From: Actinomycetes bacterium
GTDB taxonomy: Bacteria; Actinomycetota; Acidimicrobiia; Acidimicrobiales; RAAP-2
Assembly (NCBI GenBank): GCA_021837305.1
Contig: JAKBGV010000003.1
Span: forward strand, 1 to 64,000
Reading direction: 5' to 3'
Length of the DNA stretch: 64,000 nt
The translations under genes were made by a program, and so were the position numbers. Under the pieces are notes generated by a model, which was not told where the DNA came from, searched no databases, and saw nothing but the letters and a program-made list of their open reading frames with translations. Shown here piece after piece: positions 40,437-49,375 of this stretch (its first letter is position 1; every line of letters begins with the position of its first letter).

Positions 40437-41969
40437 ATGGGTCGTTTCTACATCACCACGCCGATTTACTACGTGAATGACGCCCCGCACGTCGGTCACG
40501 CCTACACGACCCTCAATGCCGACGCGCTGGCGCGCTGGCACCGGTTGAACGGTGATGAGACGCTCTTCTTGACGGGAACCGACGAGCACGGTCAGAAAGT
40601 GGCGGACGCCGCCGCGAAACACGAGATGACCCCCCAGGCCTGGACCGACAGGACCTCAGCGCGGTTCCGAGAGGCTTGGGACGCGCTCGACGTCAGCTAC
40701 GACGACTTCATCCGCACTACCGAGCCTCGCCACTACGAGAGCGTCCAGAAGTTCCTCGGCGCCATCTACGAGAACGGCTATATCTACAAGGGCGTCTACC
40801 AGGGTCTCTACTGCGTGAGCTGTGAGGACTACTACACAGTCGAGGCGAGCGACCACGGGAACTGCCCGATCCACGGACGGCCTTTGACCGAGATGGAAGA
40901 GGAGAACTGGTTCTTTCGTCTTTCGGCCTTCGAGGACCAGTTGCTCGCCTACTACGACGCCCATCCCGAGTTCGTCACGCCCGAGACGAAGCGCAATGAG
41001 GCGTACTCCTTCATCAAGGGCGGACTGCGCGACATCTCTATAACGCGAACCTCGATCGCCTGGGGCGTGCCGGTGCCCTGGGACGAGCGCCACGTCTTCT
41101 ACGTCTGGTACGACGCGCTGATCAACTACCTCACGGCGATCGGCTACGGTCGCGACGACGACCGGGTCGCGACGTGGTGGCCGTCGTCGCATCACCTGAT
41201 CGGCAAGGAGATCATTCGGTTCCACTGCGTGTGGTGGCCCGCGATGTGCCTGGCGGCGGGCCTCGAACCACCGAGTCACGTCCAGGTTCACGGGTGGCTG
41301 CTCGTGGGCGGTCAGAAGCTCTCCAAGACGATGGCCGCCGAGGGTGGCGTCAAGCTCACCGACATCGCCCCGGTCACCTTGACCGAGGAGTTCGGCGTGG
41401 ACCCGTTGCGTTACTACCTGTTGCGCGAGACGGCGCTCGGCAACGACGGCGAGTTCTCCTACGAGGGCATCACGCATCGCTACAACACCGACCTTGCGAA
41501 CAACCTGGGCAACCTGGTGGCTCGGGTCGCGACCGTGGTCGGCTCGAAGTGCGGCGGTGTCGCGCCAGCCCCGGACCCGAACTCGGAGCTACGCGCGACC
41601 GCCGAGTCGTCGATTGAGGCCGCAGTCTCGGCCTGGGAGCACTTCGCGCCCAACGCCGCCCTCGAGGCGACCTGGGGACTCATCGGCGCGACCAACGCCT
41701 ACCTCGAACGGCACACACCGTGGAAGATGACCCCGGGGGAGCCCGTCGAGCGAGTGCTCGGTGACGCGATCGAGGTCATCAGGCTCGTCGCCGTCCTCGT
41801 GTCACCGGCGATGCCGGGCGTCGCCGCGGAACTGTGGCGTCGACTGGGGCTGACCGGCGCGCCGACCGACGAGCCGGCCCGCGAGAGCCTTCGTTGGGGG
41901 CGATACCCCGGGGGGATCGCCATCGAGAAGGGCGTGCCACTCTTCCCGCGGATCAACGAGGCGCGATGA
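40437..41969 (+). CDS. metG: Methionyl-tRNA synthetase
   Basis: YYVNDAPHVGHAYTTLNADALARW, GTDEHGQKV, GGQKLSKTMA. Confidence 0.96.
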   Translation: MGRFYITTPIYYVNDAPHVGHAYTTLNADALARWHRLNGDETLFLTGTDEHGQKVADAAAKHEMTPQAWTDRTSARFREAWDALDVSYDDFIRTTEPRHYESVQKFLGAIYENGYIYKGVYQGLYCVSCEDYYTVEASDHGNCPIHGRPLTEMEEENWFFRLSAFEDQLLAYYDAHPEFVTPETKRNEAYSFIKGGLRDISITRTSIAWGVPVPWDERHVFYVWYDALINYLTAIGYGRDDDRVATWWPSSHHLIGKEIIRFHCVWWPAMCLAAGLEPPSHVQVHGWLLVGGQKLSKTMAAEGGVKLTDIAPVTLTEEFGVDPLRYYLLRETALGNDGEFSYEGITHRYNTDLANNLGNLVARVATVVGSKCGGVAPAPDPNSELRATAESSIEAAVSAWEHFAPNAALEATWGLIGATNAYLERHTPWKMTPGEPVERVLGDAIEVIRLVAVLVSPAMPGVAAELWRRLGLTGAPTDEPARESLRWGRYPGGIAIEKGVPLFPRINEAR

Positions 41970-42754
41970 CCTACTGGACCGACGCGCACTGCCACCTCCA
42001 GGACCAGTTCATGGGCGAGGGCGGTGGCGAGGCGGTGCGAGCGACCCTCGACCGCGCGATCGCGGTCGGCGTGAACCGGGTCGTGGTGATCGGCACCGAC
42101 GCGGCTAACTCGGCCGAGGCGCTGGCCATGACCGTGCTCGACTCGCCAGTCGAGATCTACGCCGTGGTCGGTCTGCACCCCCACGATTCGACACAGAACC
42201 TCGCTGAAGTGGCCGCGCTCGCGCGTTCCAAGCACCCCAAGCTCGTCGGCATCGGTGAGACGGGTCTCGACTATTTCTACGAACACGCACCCCGCGTCGA
42301 TCAACGCCGGACCTTCGCTGAGCAGATCGCGCTGGCCCACGAGCTCGACCTCGCACTGGTGATCCACGCACGCGACGCGTTCGACGACCTGTTCGAGATA
42401 CTCAGTCGCGAGGGCGTGCCACCACGGACCGTGATCCACTGCTTCACCGGGAACTCCGAGGACGCCGCGGGTTGTCTCGAACTCGGCTGTGACATCTCGG
42501 TGGCCGGGGTCGTGACCTTCAAGAACGCCGACGCGTTGCGTGAGGCGGTGTGCACGGTGCCCCTCGAGCGACTGCACGTCGAGACCGACAGCCCCTTCCT
42601 CGCCCCGGTTCCCCACCGCGGACGACCCAACGAGCCGGCCCACGTCGCGGTCGTCGGCGAGTACGTCGCCGCGTTGCGAGGTGAAGAAAGTTCAGCGTTT
42701 CGTCGTCAGACGGCCGCGAACACGGCTCGACTCTTTCGGCTCCCCGCCCAATAA
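41966..42754 (+). CDS. TatD-family deoxyribonuclease
   Basis: TDAHCHLQD, IGETGLDYFYEHAP, VIHCFTGN, LHVETDSPFLAP. Confidence 0.93.
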   Translation: MTYWTDAHCHLQDQFMGEGGGEAVRATLDRAIAVGVNRVVVIGTDAANSAEALAMTVLDSPVEIYAVVGLHPHDSTQNLAEVAALARSKHPKLVGIGETGLDYFYEHAPRVDQRRTFAEQIALAHELDLALVIHARDAFDDLFEILSREGVPPRTVIHCFTGNSEDAAGCLELGCDISVAGVVTFKNADALREAVCTVPLERLHVETDSPFLAPVPHRGRPNEPAHVAVVGEYVAALRGEESSAFRRQTAANTARLFRLPAQ

Positions 42755-42892
42755 TCCTTATTGATCAGGTAGGAAGGTCATGGGGTCCGACGGGTTTGCC
42801 TTTCGGCCCCCGCTTGCCTAGCGTTGGGTCGGGCGCATCGACGGCCCGCAGTCCTGGCGGAGGGTGAACAACTGAGGACATCGAATCGTCGA

Positions 42893-44179
42893 GTGCGTCT
42901 GCGCTCGGCGTTGCTGATGACCGTGGTCGGCCTACTGGGCCTGCCGCCGGTCCTGTACGCGCATCCGGTTGCCGGGGCGGGTGTCAGCCACGCCCCCGTT
43001 CGGATGCCCGACGTGATCCACTTCGACCGGGTGACGACCTACGCGGCGATGGCTCGAGCAGGTCTGTACTTCCGGGTCAACGGACCCTCCGGTTGGAACG
43101 ACGTCGTCGCCGAGAACCCGAGGCCCGGGACACTCGTGCCGTGGCATTCGACGGTCGTGCTCGCGACGACGATCTCGAACGCCCCCCAGTCCGGGAACAC
43201 CGTGATGCCTGACGTGCTCTATCGCACCCGCGGAGAGGTCTTCGCGGCGATGACGCACGCGGGGCTCTACTTCACCACCCGCGGACCGGCGAACTGGACC
43301 ATCGTGGTCGCCCAGGACCCCCGTCCCGGCTCCAGGATCGCCGTTCACGCCTCGGTCGTCGTGGTCACGGCCCGCGTGGCCACCTCGTCGCCGTCGGGCA
43401 TCACGGTGATGCCCGACGTGACGCACCGCGCTCGTGGCGCGGCCTTCACCGCCATGGCCAAGGCGGGGTTGTACTTCACGGTCTCAGGGCCAGCCAACTG
43501 GAACGTCGTCACCGGTCAGCTCCCCGCACCCGGTACGCACGTGGCGTGGCACGCGACCGTGTCGCTCATCGTCGCACGCGTGAGCGCACCCACGACCACG
43601 ACAACGGTACGCGCGGCGGTGCGACTACGGATCCCGTCGCTCATCGGACGAACGCGTGCCACGGTCATCGCTCTGCTCGCGCGCATGGGTCTGCGGTTGC
43701 ACCCTCAGGGTCCGGGCAGCGCCGACGGCACCTGGACCAAGGTCGTCGCTCAGAGCCCAGCGCCGGGATCGGTGGTACGTCGCGGCAGCGTGGTCGTCGT
43801 GGACACGATGCGAACACCCCCGGCGAGCACGACCACGACCGGGGTGACGACGACGACGTCGCCGGGGGGCTCGACGACCTCGACCACCGTCACGACCACG
43901 ACGCAGCCCACGACGACCACGACGCGGCCCGTACCGTCGCGCACACGCATCGGCGTGGCGACCTGGTACGCCTACATACCGGGTCAGTGCGCGACGTGGT
44001 ATCTCCCACGGGGCACGCGCATCACGGTCGAGGACCTCGCGACCGGTCGAACGATCGCGTGCGTCGTGACCGACCGTCAGCAATACTCGCCCGGACGGGT
44101 CGTGGACCTGTCAGAGACCCAGTTCGCGGAGTTGACGCCGCTCTGGCGGGGTGTCGTCCGTGTCAAAGTCTCCTGGTGA
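42893..44179 (+). CDS. Exported protein: four PASTA repeats, Thr-rich linker, C-terminal RlpA-like double-psi beta-barrel
   Basis: VRLRSALLMTVVGLLGLPPVLYA signal-like segment; repeats xMPDVxxxxxxxAxxAMxxAGLYFxxxGPxxWxxVxxQxPxPGxxVxxHxxVxL; GVATWYAYIPGQCATWYLPRGTRITVEDLATGRTIACVVTDRQQYSPGRVVDLSETQF. Start uncertain (42824, 42872 or 42893). Confidence 0.88.
   Translation: MRLRSALLMTVVGLLGLPPVLYAHPVAGAGVSHAPVRMPDVIHFDRVTTYAAMARAGLYFRVNGPSGWNDVVAENPRPGTLVPWHSTVVLATTISNAPQSGNTVMPDVLYRTRGEVFAAMTHAGLYFTTRGPANWTIVVAQDPRPGSRIAVHASVVVVTARVATSSPSGITVMPDVTHRARGAAFTAMAKAGLYFTVSGPANWNVVTGQLPAPGTHVAWHATVSLIVARVSAPTTTTTVRAAVRLRIPSLIGRTRATVIALLARMGLRLHPQGPGSADGTWTKVVAQSPAPGSVVRRGSVVVVDTMRTPPASTTTTGVTTTTSPGGSTTSTTVTTTTQPTTTTTRPVPSRTRIGVATWYAYIPGQCATWYLPRGTRITVEDLATGRTIACVVTDRQQYSPGRVVDLSETQFAELTPLWRGVVRVKVSW
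42998..43805 (+). repeat. Four tandem PASTA-domain coding repeats
   Basis: Recurring PDV/PSL...GLYF/GLRL...(V)xxQxPxPGxxV pattern about every 190-200 nt. Confidence 0.88.
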
Positions 44180-44991
44180 CCCACTCGCGCACCACGATCC
44201 AGGCGTTGCTCGCTGAGCACGGGCTCGCGCCGTCGCGCGCGCTCGGCCAGAACTTCGTCGCCGACGCCAACACGGTTCGACGTATCGCCCGCCTGGCCGG
44301 GGTTGGACCCGGGGACGTCGTGGTCGAGATCGGCGCGGGACTCGGTTCACTAACGCTCGCCCTGGTCGAGACGGGTGCTGAGGTGCTCGCCATCGAGGTG
44401 GACCGTTACCTGATCCAACCGCTCCGATCGGTGGTCGATGGCCGCGGTGTCATCGTGCACCACCTCGACGCCCTCGAGGCGGATTTCTCAGCGATCACCG
44501 GCGGTCGACCCGCCGTCGTGGTGGCCAACCTGCCCTACAACGTGGCGACGCCACTCGTGCTTCGCATCCTCGAGACCCAGCCCACGATCACGCGGCTGCT
44601 CGTCATGGTCCAGCGCGAGGTGGGCGAGCGACTGGCCGCCTCAGCGGGCGACGAGGCGTACGGCGCGGTGTCGCTACGCGTCCAGTACTTCGCTGACGCC
44701 ACGGTCGTCGGGCGAGTTAGCCCCAACGTCTTTGTGCCCCGACCGAAAGTGGAGTCCGCGCTCGTGTCGGTCGTGCGTCGTGAGACCGTGCGGGTCGACC
44801 CGAGCGTGGTGAGCGAGACGGAACTCTTCTCGGTCATCCGCACGGCCTTCGGCCAACGGCGCAAGATGTTGCGGCGATCGTTAGCGGACTGGACCACCGA
44901 GGGCGTCTTCGAACGCGCGCACGTCGAGGAGACACGGCGACCCGAGGAATTGACCCTGGAGGAGTTCGCGCGTCTGGCGGCGTCGCGGTGA
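44176..44991 (+). CDS. rsmA: 16S rRNA dimethyladenosine transferase
   Basis: ALGQNFVADANTVRRIARLAGVGPGDVVVEIGAGLGSLTLAL, VVANLPYNVATPLVLRIL. Confidence 0.95.
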   Translation: MTHSRTTIQALLAEHGLAPSRALGQNFVADANTVRRIARLAGVGPGDVVVEIGAGLGSLTLALVETGAEVLAIEVDRYLIQPLRSVVDGRGVIVHHLDALEADFSAITGGRPAVVVANLPYNVATPLVLRILETQPTITRLLVMVQREVGERLAASAGDEAYGAVSLRVQYFADATVVGRVSPNVFVPRPKVESALVSVVRRETVRVDPSVVSETELFSVIRTAFGQRRKMLRRSLADWTTEGVFERAHVEETRRPEELTLEEFARLAASR

Positions 44992-45734
44992 TCGTCCTCG
45001 ACGCACCGGCGAAGCTCACCTGGTACCTCGAGGTCACGGGACGTCGCGCCAACGGGTACCACGAGCTGCGAAGCGAGATGACGACCCTCGCGCTCGGTGA
45101 CCAACTCACGCTTGACGAGACCGGTGACTACGTGCGGGTGGTCGACCATGTCGGTCGCCCAGTCCCCGAGGGCGACGACAACCTCGTCGCCGCCGCGCTC
45201 GCGCTCGTTGGACGACGAGCCGGTGTGGTGATCGACAAGTCGATCCCCGCGGGTGGTGGGCTCGGCGGGGGCAGTGCCGATGCGGCGGCAATCCTGCGCT
45301 GGGCCGGTGGGGTCGAGGCGTCGCGCGCACTTCACCTGGGCGGGGACGTCCCGTTCTGTCAGGTGGGCGGTCGAGCACTGGTCGAGGGTGTCGGTGAGCG
45401 GGTAAGCCCCCTGCCCTTCGAACGACGCACGGTGACGTTGTTCATCCCCGACTTCGGGGTTTCCACGCCGGAGTGCTACCGGGCCTACGACGAGCTCTAC
45501 GAGTCGGGTTGGCGCCCGACGGGTTCCAACCACCTCGAGGAGCCAGCTCGACGTGTCGAGCCGCGTCTGGCGACCGCGCTCGACTGGCTGCGGGCGAGGT
45601 TCGACGACGTGCGCCTGGCCGGTTCGGGTTCGACCATGTTCGTCGAGGGGTCGATCGGTGACGCACCGGACGTGAGCGGTCCCGCGATGCGACTACGCGT
45701 TGTTACGACCACCACGACGCCCGCAGGCGCGTAA
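44988..45734 (+). CDS. ispE: 4-diphosphocytidyl-2-C-methyl-D-erythritol kinase
   Basis: APAKLTWYLEVTGRRANGYHELRSEM, KSIPAGGGLGGGSADAAAILR. Confidence 0.93.
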   Translation: MIVLDAPAKLTWYLEVTGRRANGYHELRSEMTTLALGDQLTLDETGDYVRVVDHVGRPVPEGDDNLVAAALALVGRRAGVVIDKSIPAGGGLGGGSADAAAILRWAGGVEASRALHLGGDVPFCQVGGRALVEGVGERVSPLPFERRTVTLFIPDFGVSTPECYRAYDELYESGWRPTGSNHLEEPARRVEPRLATALDWLRARFDDVRLAGSGSTMFVEGSIGDAPDVSGPAMRLRVVTTTTTPAGA

Positions 45735-45739
45735 CTAGA

Positions 45740-45841
45740 TCACTTACCCGCGGCGCGGCGCTGGAAGCGTGTCCGCTTCAGCATCTTCTTGTGCTTCTTC
45801 TTGCGCATGCGCTTGCGGCGCTTTTTAATCAGAGATCCCAT
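45740..45841 (-). CDS. Ribosomal protein bS22-like / AURKAIP1-COX24 domain (33 aa)
   Basis: Manual translation MGSLIKKRRKRMRKKKHKKMLKRTRFQRRAAGK, matching the actinobacterial MGSVIKKRRKRMxKKKHRKxLxRTRxQRRxxGK pattern. Below ORF-track length cutoff. Confidence 0.9.
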   Translation of the reverse strand: MGSLIKKRRKRMRKKKHKKMLKRTRFQRRAAGK

Positions 45842-45886
45842 GGCCCGTAGAACACTACTAGGTCTGGGCGCACCCGTCGCGCGCGA

Positions 45887-46129
45887 TCAGTGGGGGTCGC
45901 TCACGCGTTCGATGCGAAGTGCCTGGCGAGGGCAGCCGCGAACCGCGTAGCGGGCGGACTCCAACGCGGCCAGGTTGGCCAGTGGGACCGGTTCGGTCAC
46001 GATCACCGGGTAGCCCCACTCGTCGACGTGCACGAGGTCCGGGGCCAACTCGGCGCAGTGCCCGAATCCGTCGCAGAGGATCGGGTTGACGAGCAGGACG
46101 AAACCTCCGACGCGTCGCCTCATTCCCAT
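45887..46129 (-). CDS. Small ferredoxin (3 Cys, 3Fe-4S type likely)
   Basis: NPILCDGFGHCAELAPDLVHVDEWGYPVI...YAVRGCPRQALRIE. Confidence 0.85.
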   Translation of the reverse strand: MGMRRRVGGFVLLVNPILCDGFGHCAELAPDLVHVDEWGYPVIVTEPVPLANLAALESARYAVRGCPRQALRIERVSDPH

Positions 46130-47400
46130 ATGAGCTCCTCTTCGCGCTCGAGGGTCGGCACGGCGCTGTAGTGGTGGTTCGACCGGCTCGCGGCGCAGGC
46201 GCGCCCGCGGACGTGGTCCTCGACGTGGTCGGCGAAGACCCGCAGGGCTGACCGGACGAGTCGCACGACGCCGTCGGGGTGGCGACAGGCACCCCGCCCC
46301 TCGATAGCCCCGCAGCGGTCCACGAGGCGGTCATAGGCGGCGCCGGCACCGGCGCTGTCTCCCGCGACCAGTCGCGCCAGGTCCTCGGCGATGGCGGGTA
46401 GGCCGAAGGCGCAGGGTCCACATTGGCGTGCGCTCTCGTTGGCCATCCAGCGCGCGATACGGAAGGTCTCGACGATCCCGCATCCCGTACGGGGTAGCAC
46501 GATGATTACTCCGGCGCCGACGCTGGACCCGAGGGGGGCCAGGGCATCCGCGCTGTAGGCGACGTCGAGGTGGCGCGCGTCGAGCCACGCGCCGCCGTAG
46601 CCGCCCATCAGCAGCGCCTGGGGGTCGGGGTCAGCGCCGGCGCGCTCGATGATGGTGCGCACCGGAACCCCGAGGGCGACCTCGAGGACGGTTGGTCGCG
46701 CGACCGCTCCACTGATCGACACCAACGCGGTGCCGGGACTCGTCGGGGTACCGAGGCGACGGAACCAGTCGCTGCCGTATCGGGCGATCAGCCCGACGTG
46801 GGCGCACGTCTCGGCGTTGTCGACGAGGGCCGGGGCGTGGCCGATGCGCAGCACGTGAGGGCGTCGCGGTCGGTACTGGGGGAGCGATTCGTTGTCGTCG
46901 AGCCAGTGGATCAGGGCTGATTCCTCGCCCGCCACGTAGCGCCACGGCGGGGTGTGCAGTTCGAAGTTGACCCCGCGGGCCGAGTGCCGGTCGCGCTCGT
47001 GCACGGCGCGCTGGAGATGGTTGACCATGATCGGGTCGTCGCGAGAGACGCACACCGCGACGTGGCGCGCTCCGATGATCCCCGCGAGGTACTGCGCACC
47101 GTCCAGGACCAGGTGGGGGTTTGCGCTGATCAGGGTGCGGTCCTTGTGGGCCGCGGGCTCGCCCTCCATTGCGTTGACGACCATGAACTTGGTATGGCCC
47201 CGTTGGTCACCGATCAGTCGGGCCTTGCGCGCGGTGGGGAACGCGGCGCCGCCACGTCCGGTCAGCCCGGAGGCCTCGAGCAGGTCGAGCGACGGCGCGG
47301 TGCGCGGCATCGGCCCGAACGCCTCGTCGTGTTGGGCCAGGGTGAGCGGACGTCCCGACGCCCCATGCAACACCCGCGGCAGCGAATCGGGGGCGATCAC
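46120..47400 (-). CDS. NuoF-like (complex I 51-kDa family) flavin/Fe-S oxidoreductase
   Basis: LTGRGGAAFPTARKARL, VVNAMEGEPAAHKDR, MGGYGGAWLD, NESARQCGPCAFGLPAI; GTG start at 47400 overlapping upstream stop. Confidence 0.88.
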   Translation of the reverse strand: MIAPDSLPRVLHGASGRPLTLAQHDEAFGPMPRTAPSLDLLEASGLTGRGGAAFPTARKARLIGDQRGHTKFMVVNAMEGEPAAHKDRTLISANPHLVLDGAQYLAGIIGARHVAVCVSRDDPIMVNHLQRAVHERDRHSARGVNFELHTPPWRYVAGEESALIHWLDDNESLPQYRPRRPHVLRIGHAPALVDNAETCAHVGLIARYGSDWFRRLGTPTSPGTALVSISGAVARPTVLEVALGVPVRTIIERAGADPDPQALLMGGYGGAWLDARHLDVAYSADALAPLGSSVGAGVIIVLPRTGCGIVETFRIARWMANESARQCGPCAFGLPAIAEDLARLVAGDSAGAGAAYDRLVDRCGAIEGRGACRHPDGVVRLVRSALRVFADHVEDHVRGRACAASRSNHHYSAVPTLEREEELIWE

Positions 47401-48098
47401 CGGTGCCGCCGTGGCTGTGGGCGACGGGGGAAGGGCGTGGCGTCGCGGGCCGACGACTCGACCGCGGGTCCGGGGGCCGGGCGCGTGGGCGCCCGATCGC
47501 GTTGGACACCGCGCGGCTCGGGCTCGACGCCGAGCGGGGAGAGTGCGGTCCGTCCAGCGGCGCGCGTCGGGCGCGCGACGAATCGCCACGCCGCGGCGCC
47601 GGCGACCGTGGCGAGGCAGGCGAGAACGATCACGAGTCCGACCCCGTGCCGGGCGTCGGTACCCGTGAGTAGTGCGTGCACGATAGCGATGGCGTAGGCG
47701 AGCCAACTGAACCAGTGGATGAAACGCCAGCTGGCGTTGGCGACGCGGGCCTTCAGCAGGCTCGAGACCCACACGGCCACCATGAGGTCCAGCGCGATCG
47801 CGCCCAGGGCGACCGGCAGCCGTTTGTAGGGTGAGACGAAGGGCACGACGACCGCGAGCGGGCCGGTGGCGACGAAACTGTCGGCGACGGTCGTGATGAT
47901 GTGGATCGCGAGAAAGACGATGGCGACCGACGCGATCGTGCGGTGCAGTTCATTGAGCTCGAAGCGACCAACGGTCGTGCCACCCACGCGGTTCGCGACC
48001 AGTGTGCCCAGCGAGACCACGAGCGTGAACAGGACCATGGTCACCAGGCCGGTAGCCCGGGTCGTGTACCACAGGTAGGGCGAAGTCAGGGCGATCAC
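47397..48098 (-). CDS. Ferric-reductase-like transmembrane (heme b) protein
   Basis: VIALTSPYLWYTTRATGLVTMVLFTLVVSLGTLVANR...NELHRTIASVAIVFLAIHIITTV...SWRFIHWFSWLAYAIAIVHALLTGTD with spaced His pairs. Confidence 0.85.
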   Translation of the reverse strand: MIALTSPYLWYTTRATGLVTMVLFTLVVSLGTLVANRVGGTTVGRFELNELHRTIASVAIVFLAIHIITTVADSFVATGPLAVVVPFVSPYKRLPVALGAIALDLMVAVWVSSLLKARVANASWRFIHWFSWLAYAIAIVHALLTGTDARHGVGLVIVLACLATVAGAAAWRFVARPTRAAGRTALSPLGVEPEPRGVQRDRAPTRPAPGPAVESSARDATPFPRRPQPRRHR

Positions 48099-48994
48099 AA
48101 CGACTCCTCCTCGACGGGCCAACCGCCGACGAACTCCACGGTACCGTCGCGACGCACGAGTCGTCCCGACCAGCCCGCCTGGGCGATCCGATACGGGGCG
48201 TCCTCGCCCCAGAGCAGGGCGGCGGTGGCGAAGGCGTTGGCGCTCACGCACCGGTCGGCCGCGACCGTGGCCGTGGCGTAGGGGCCGTCGGCGACGAGAC
48301 CCGTGCGCGGGTCGATGATGTGATTGACGAGTCGGTGTCCGACGCGCCAGACGCGCGTCGCGATGGAGGACGTCGCGACACCGCCACCGGTGACCCGCAC
48401 GCGCGGCTCGTCGCCGGTAATCGTCAGCCGGTCGGCGACGCCGATCACCCACGGGCCGTCGGGTCCGGTGCCTCGTACCGCGACGTCGCCGCCGATCTCC
48501 ACGACGACGCCACCGCGCGCGCCGACCTCGTCGGCGACGAGATCGGCGGCGAGGGCCTTGGCACTCGCACCGAGGTCGAGCTGGCAACCTGGGGCGAGGC
48601 GCACCGTGCGCGAGTGCCGATCGATGTCGAGCGCGGCGAGGCCCGGCGCGCGCTCGACGTCGGGCTCGATGAGGTCGGTCCGTTCGCGAACGAGGTCGTA
48701 GTCGCGGTCGTAGCCCCACGCGAGCAACGCCGTCAACACGGTCGGGTCGCACAGCCCATCGGTCGCCGCGTAGGCGAACTCGGCCGCGTCAAGCGCCTCG
48801 AGGAGAGTCGCCGACGCCGTCACGGTCTCGCCGGGCATCGCATTCAGGCGTGACAGTTCGCTGTCGGCGCGGAACCGGTTGCAGGCGGCGTCGATCTCGC
48901 CGATCACGCGCCAGAGGCACGTTGAGGCGAACGACGCGTCAGCGGGCCGCTCGGTGGTGAGGGTCCCCGTCAGGCCCCAGGTGGTGAACTGCAT
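48095..48994 (-). CDS. apbE: FAD:protein FMN transferase
   Basis: DAACNRFRADSELSRLNAMPGE, LDLGASAKALAADLVADEVGARGGVVVEIGGDVAVRGTGPDG, HRLVNHIIDPRTG. Confidence 0.93.
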   Translation of the reverse strand: MQFTTWGLTGTLTTERPADASFASTCLWRVIGEIDAACNRFRADSELSRLNAMPGETVTASATLLEALDAAEFAYAATDGLCDPTVLTALLAWGYDRDYDLVRERTDLIEPDVERAPGLAALDIDRHSRTVRLAPGCQLDLGASAKALAADLVADEVGARGGVVVEIGGDVAVRGTGPDGPWVIGVADRLTITGDEPRVRVTGGGVATSSIATRVWRVGHRLVNHIIDPRTGLVADGPYATATVAADRCVSANAFATAALLWGEDAPYRIAQAGWSGRLVRRDGTVEFVGGWPVEEESL

Positions 48995-48997
48995 CGA

Positions 48998-49300
48998 TCA
49001 GTAGCACACCGTAGAGCCCGATGGCGTGGTGTAGCAGGTCGTCGTGGTCGTCACGGGGGCGGTGGTCGGCGGCGTGTAGACCGTGCCGGGTGTCTGCGTC
49101 GCGGCCGACGACGGCTGGGTCGTCGTGGTGGAGGACGTGGTGGCCGGTCGTTGGGCGACCAGGGGCTTGGCCGTGCTCGCGGCGTAGGCGACGAAGGCAC
49201 CCGAGGCGACGCCCGAGCCGATGAGGACGGTCTGGGTCATCGTGCGGACCCGGGCGAAGCGGCGGTCACGTTGTTGAGGGGTGCGAGGGTAGGTGCGCAT
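48998..49300 (-). CDS. Small membrane-anchored Thr-rich protein
   Basis: One TM-like segment then ATTSSTTTTQPSSAATQTPGTVYTPPTTAPVTTTTTCYTTPSGSTVCY; 3 nt upstream of apbE. Confidence 0.7.
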   Translation of the reverse strand: MRTYPRTPQQRDRRFARVRTMTQTVLIGSGVASGAFVAYAASTAKPLVAQRPATTSSTTTTQPSSAATQTPGTVYTPPTTAPVTTTTTCYTTPSGSTVCY

Positions 49301-49322
49301 GGGGTTTTCCTTTAGAGGAAGT

Positions 49323-49357
49323 CTGACACTCGCCGCTAAGTGAGGTGGGAGCGTCAG
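49323..49357 (-). promoter_or_regulatory. Inverted repeat (9-bp arms, one G-U in RNA) between histidine kinase and small Thr-rich gene
   Basis: Minus strand CTGACGCTC-(17 nt)-GAGTGTCAG. Confidence 0.5.
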
Positions 49358-49375
49358 GTAAGAAACTCGTCAAAA

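Noticed and set aside
42755-42870. Possible ydaO-type c-di-AMP riboswitch leader before the PASTA/RlpA-like gene (such leaders precede some rpf genes)
   Set aside because: I could not recognise the conserved riboswitch core in this short leader; an Infernal search would be decisive.
43815-43940. ACGACCACGACG-type short repeats, considered as a satellite or CRISPR-like array
   Set aside because: Explained by Thr-codon runs of the linker in the PASTA/RlpA-like protein; no spacer structure.
49021-49224. + strand Arg-rich ORF over the Thr-rich gene
   Set aside because: Complement of Thr/Ser low-complexity codons; not a credible protein.
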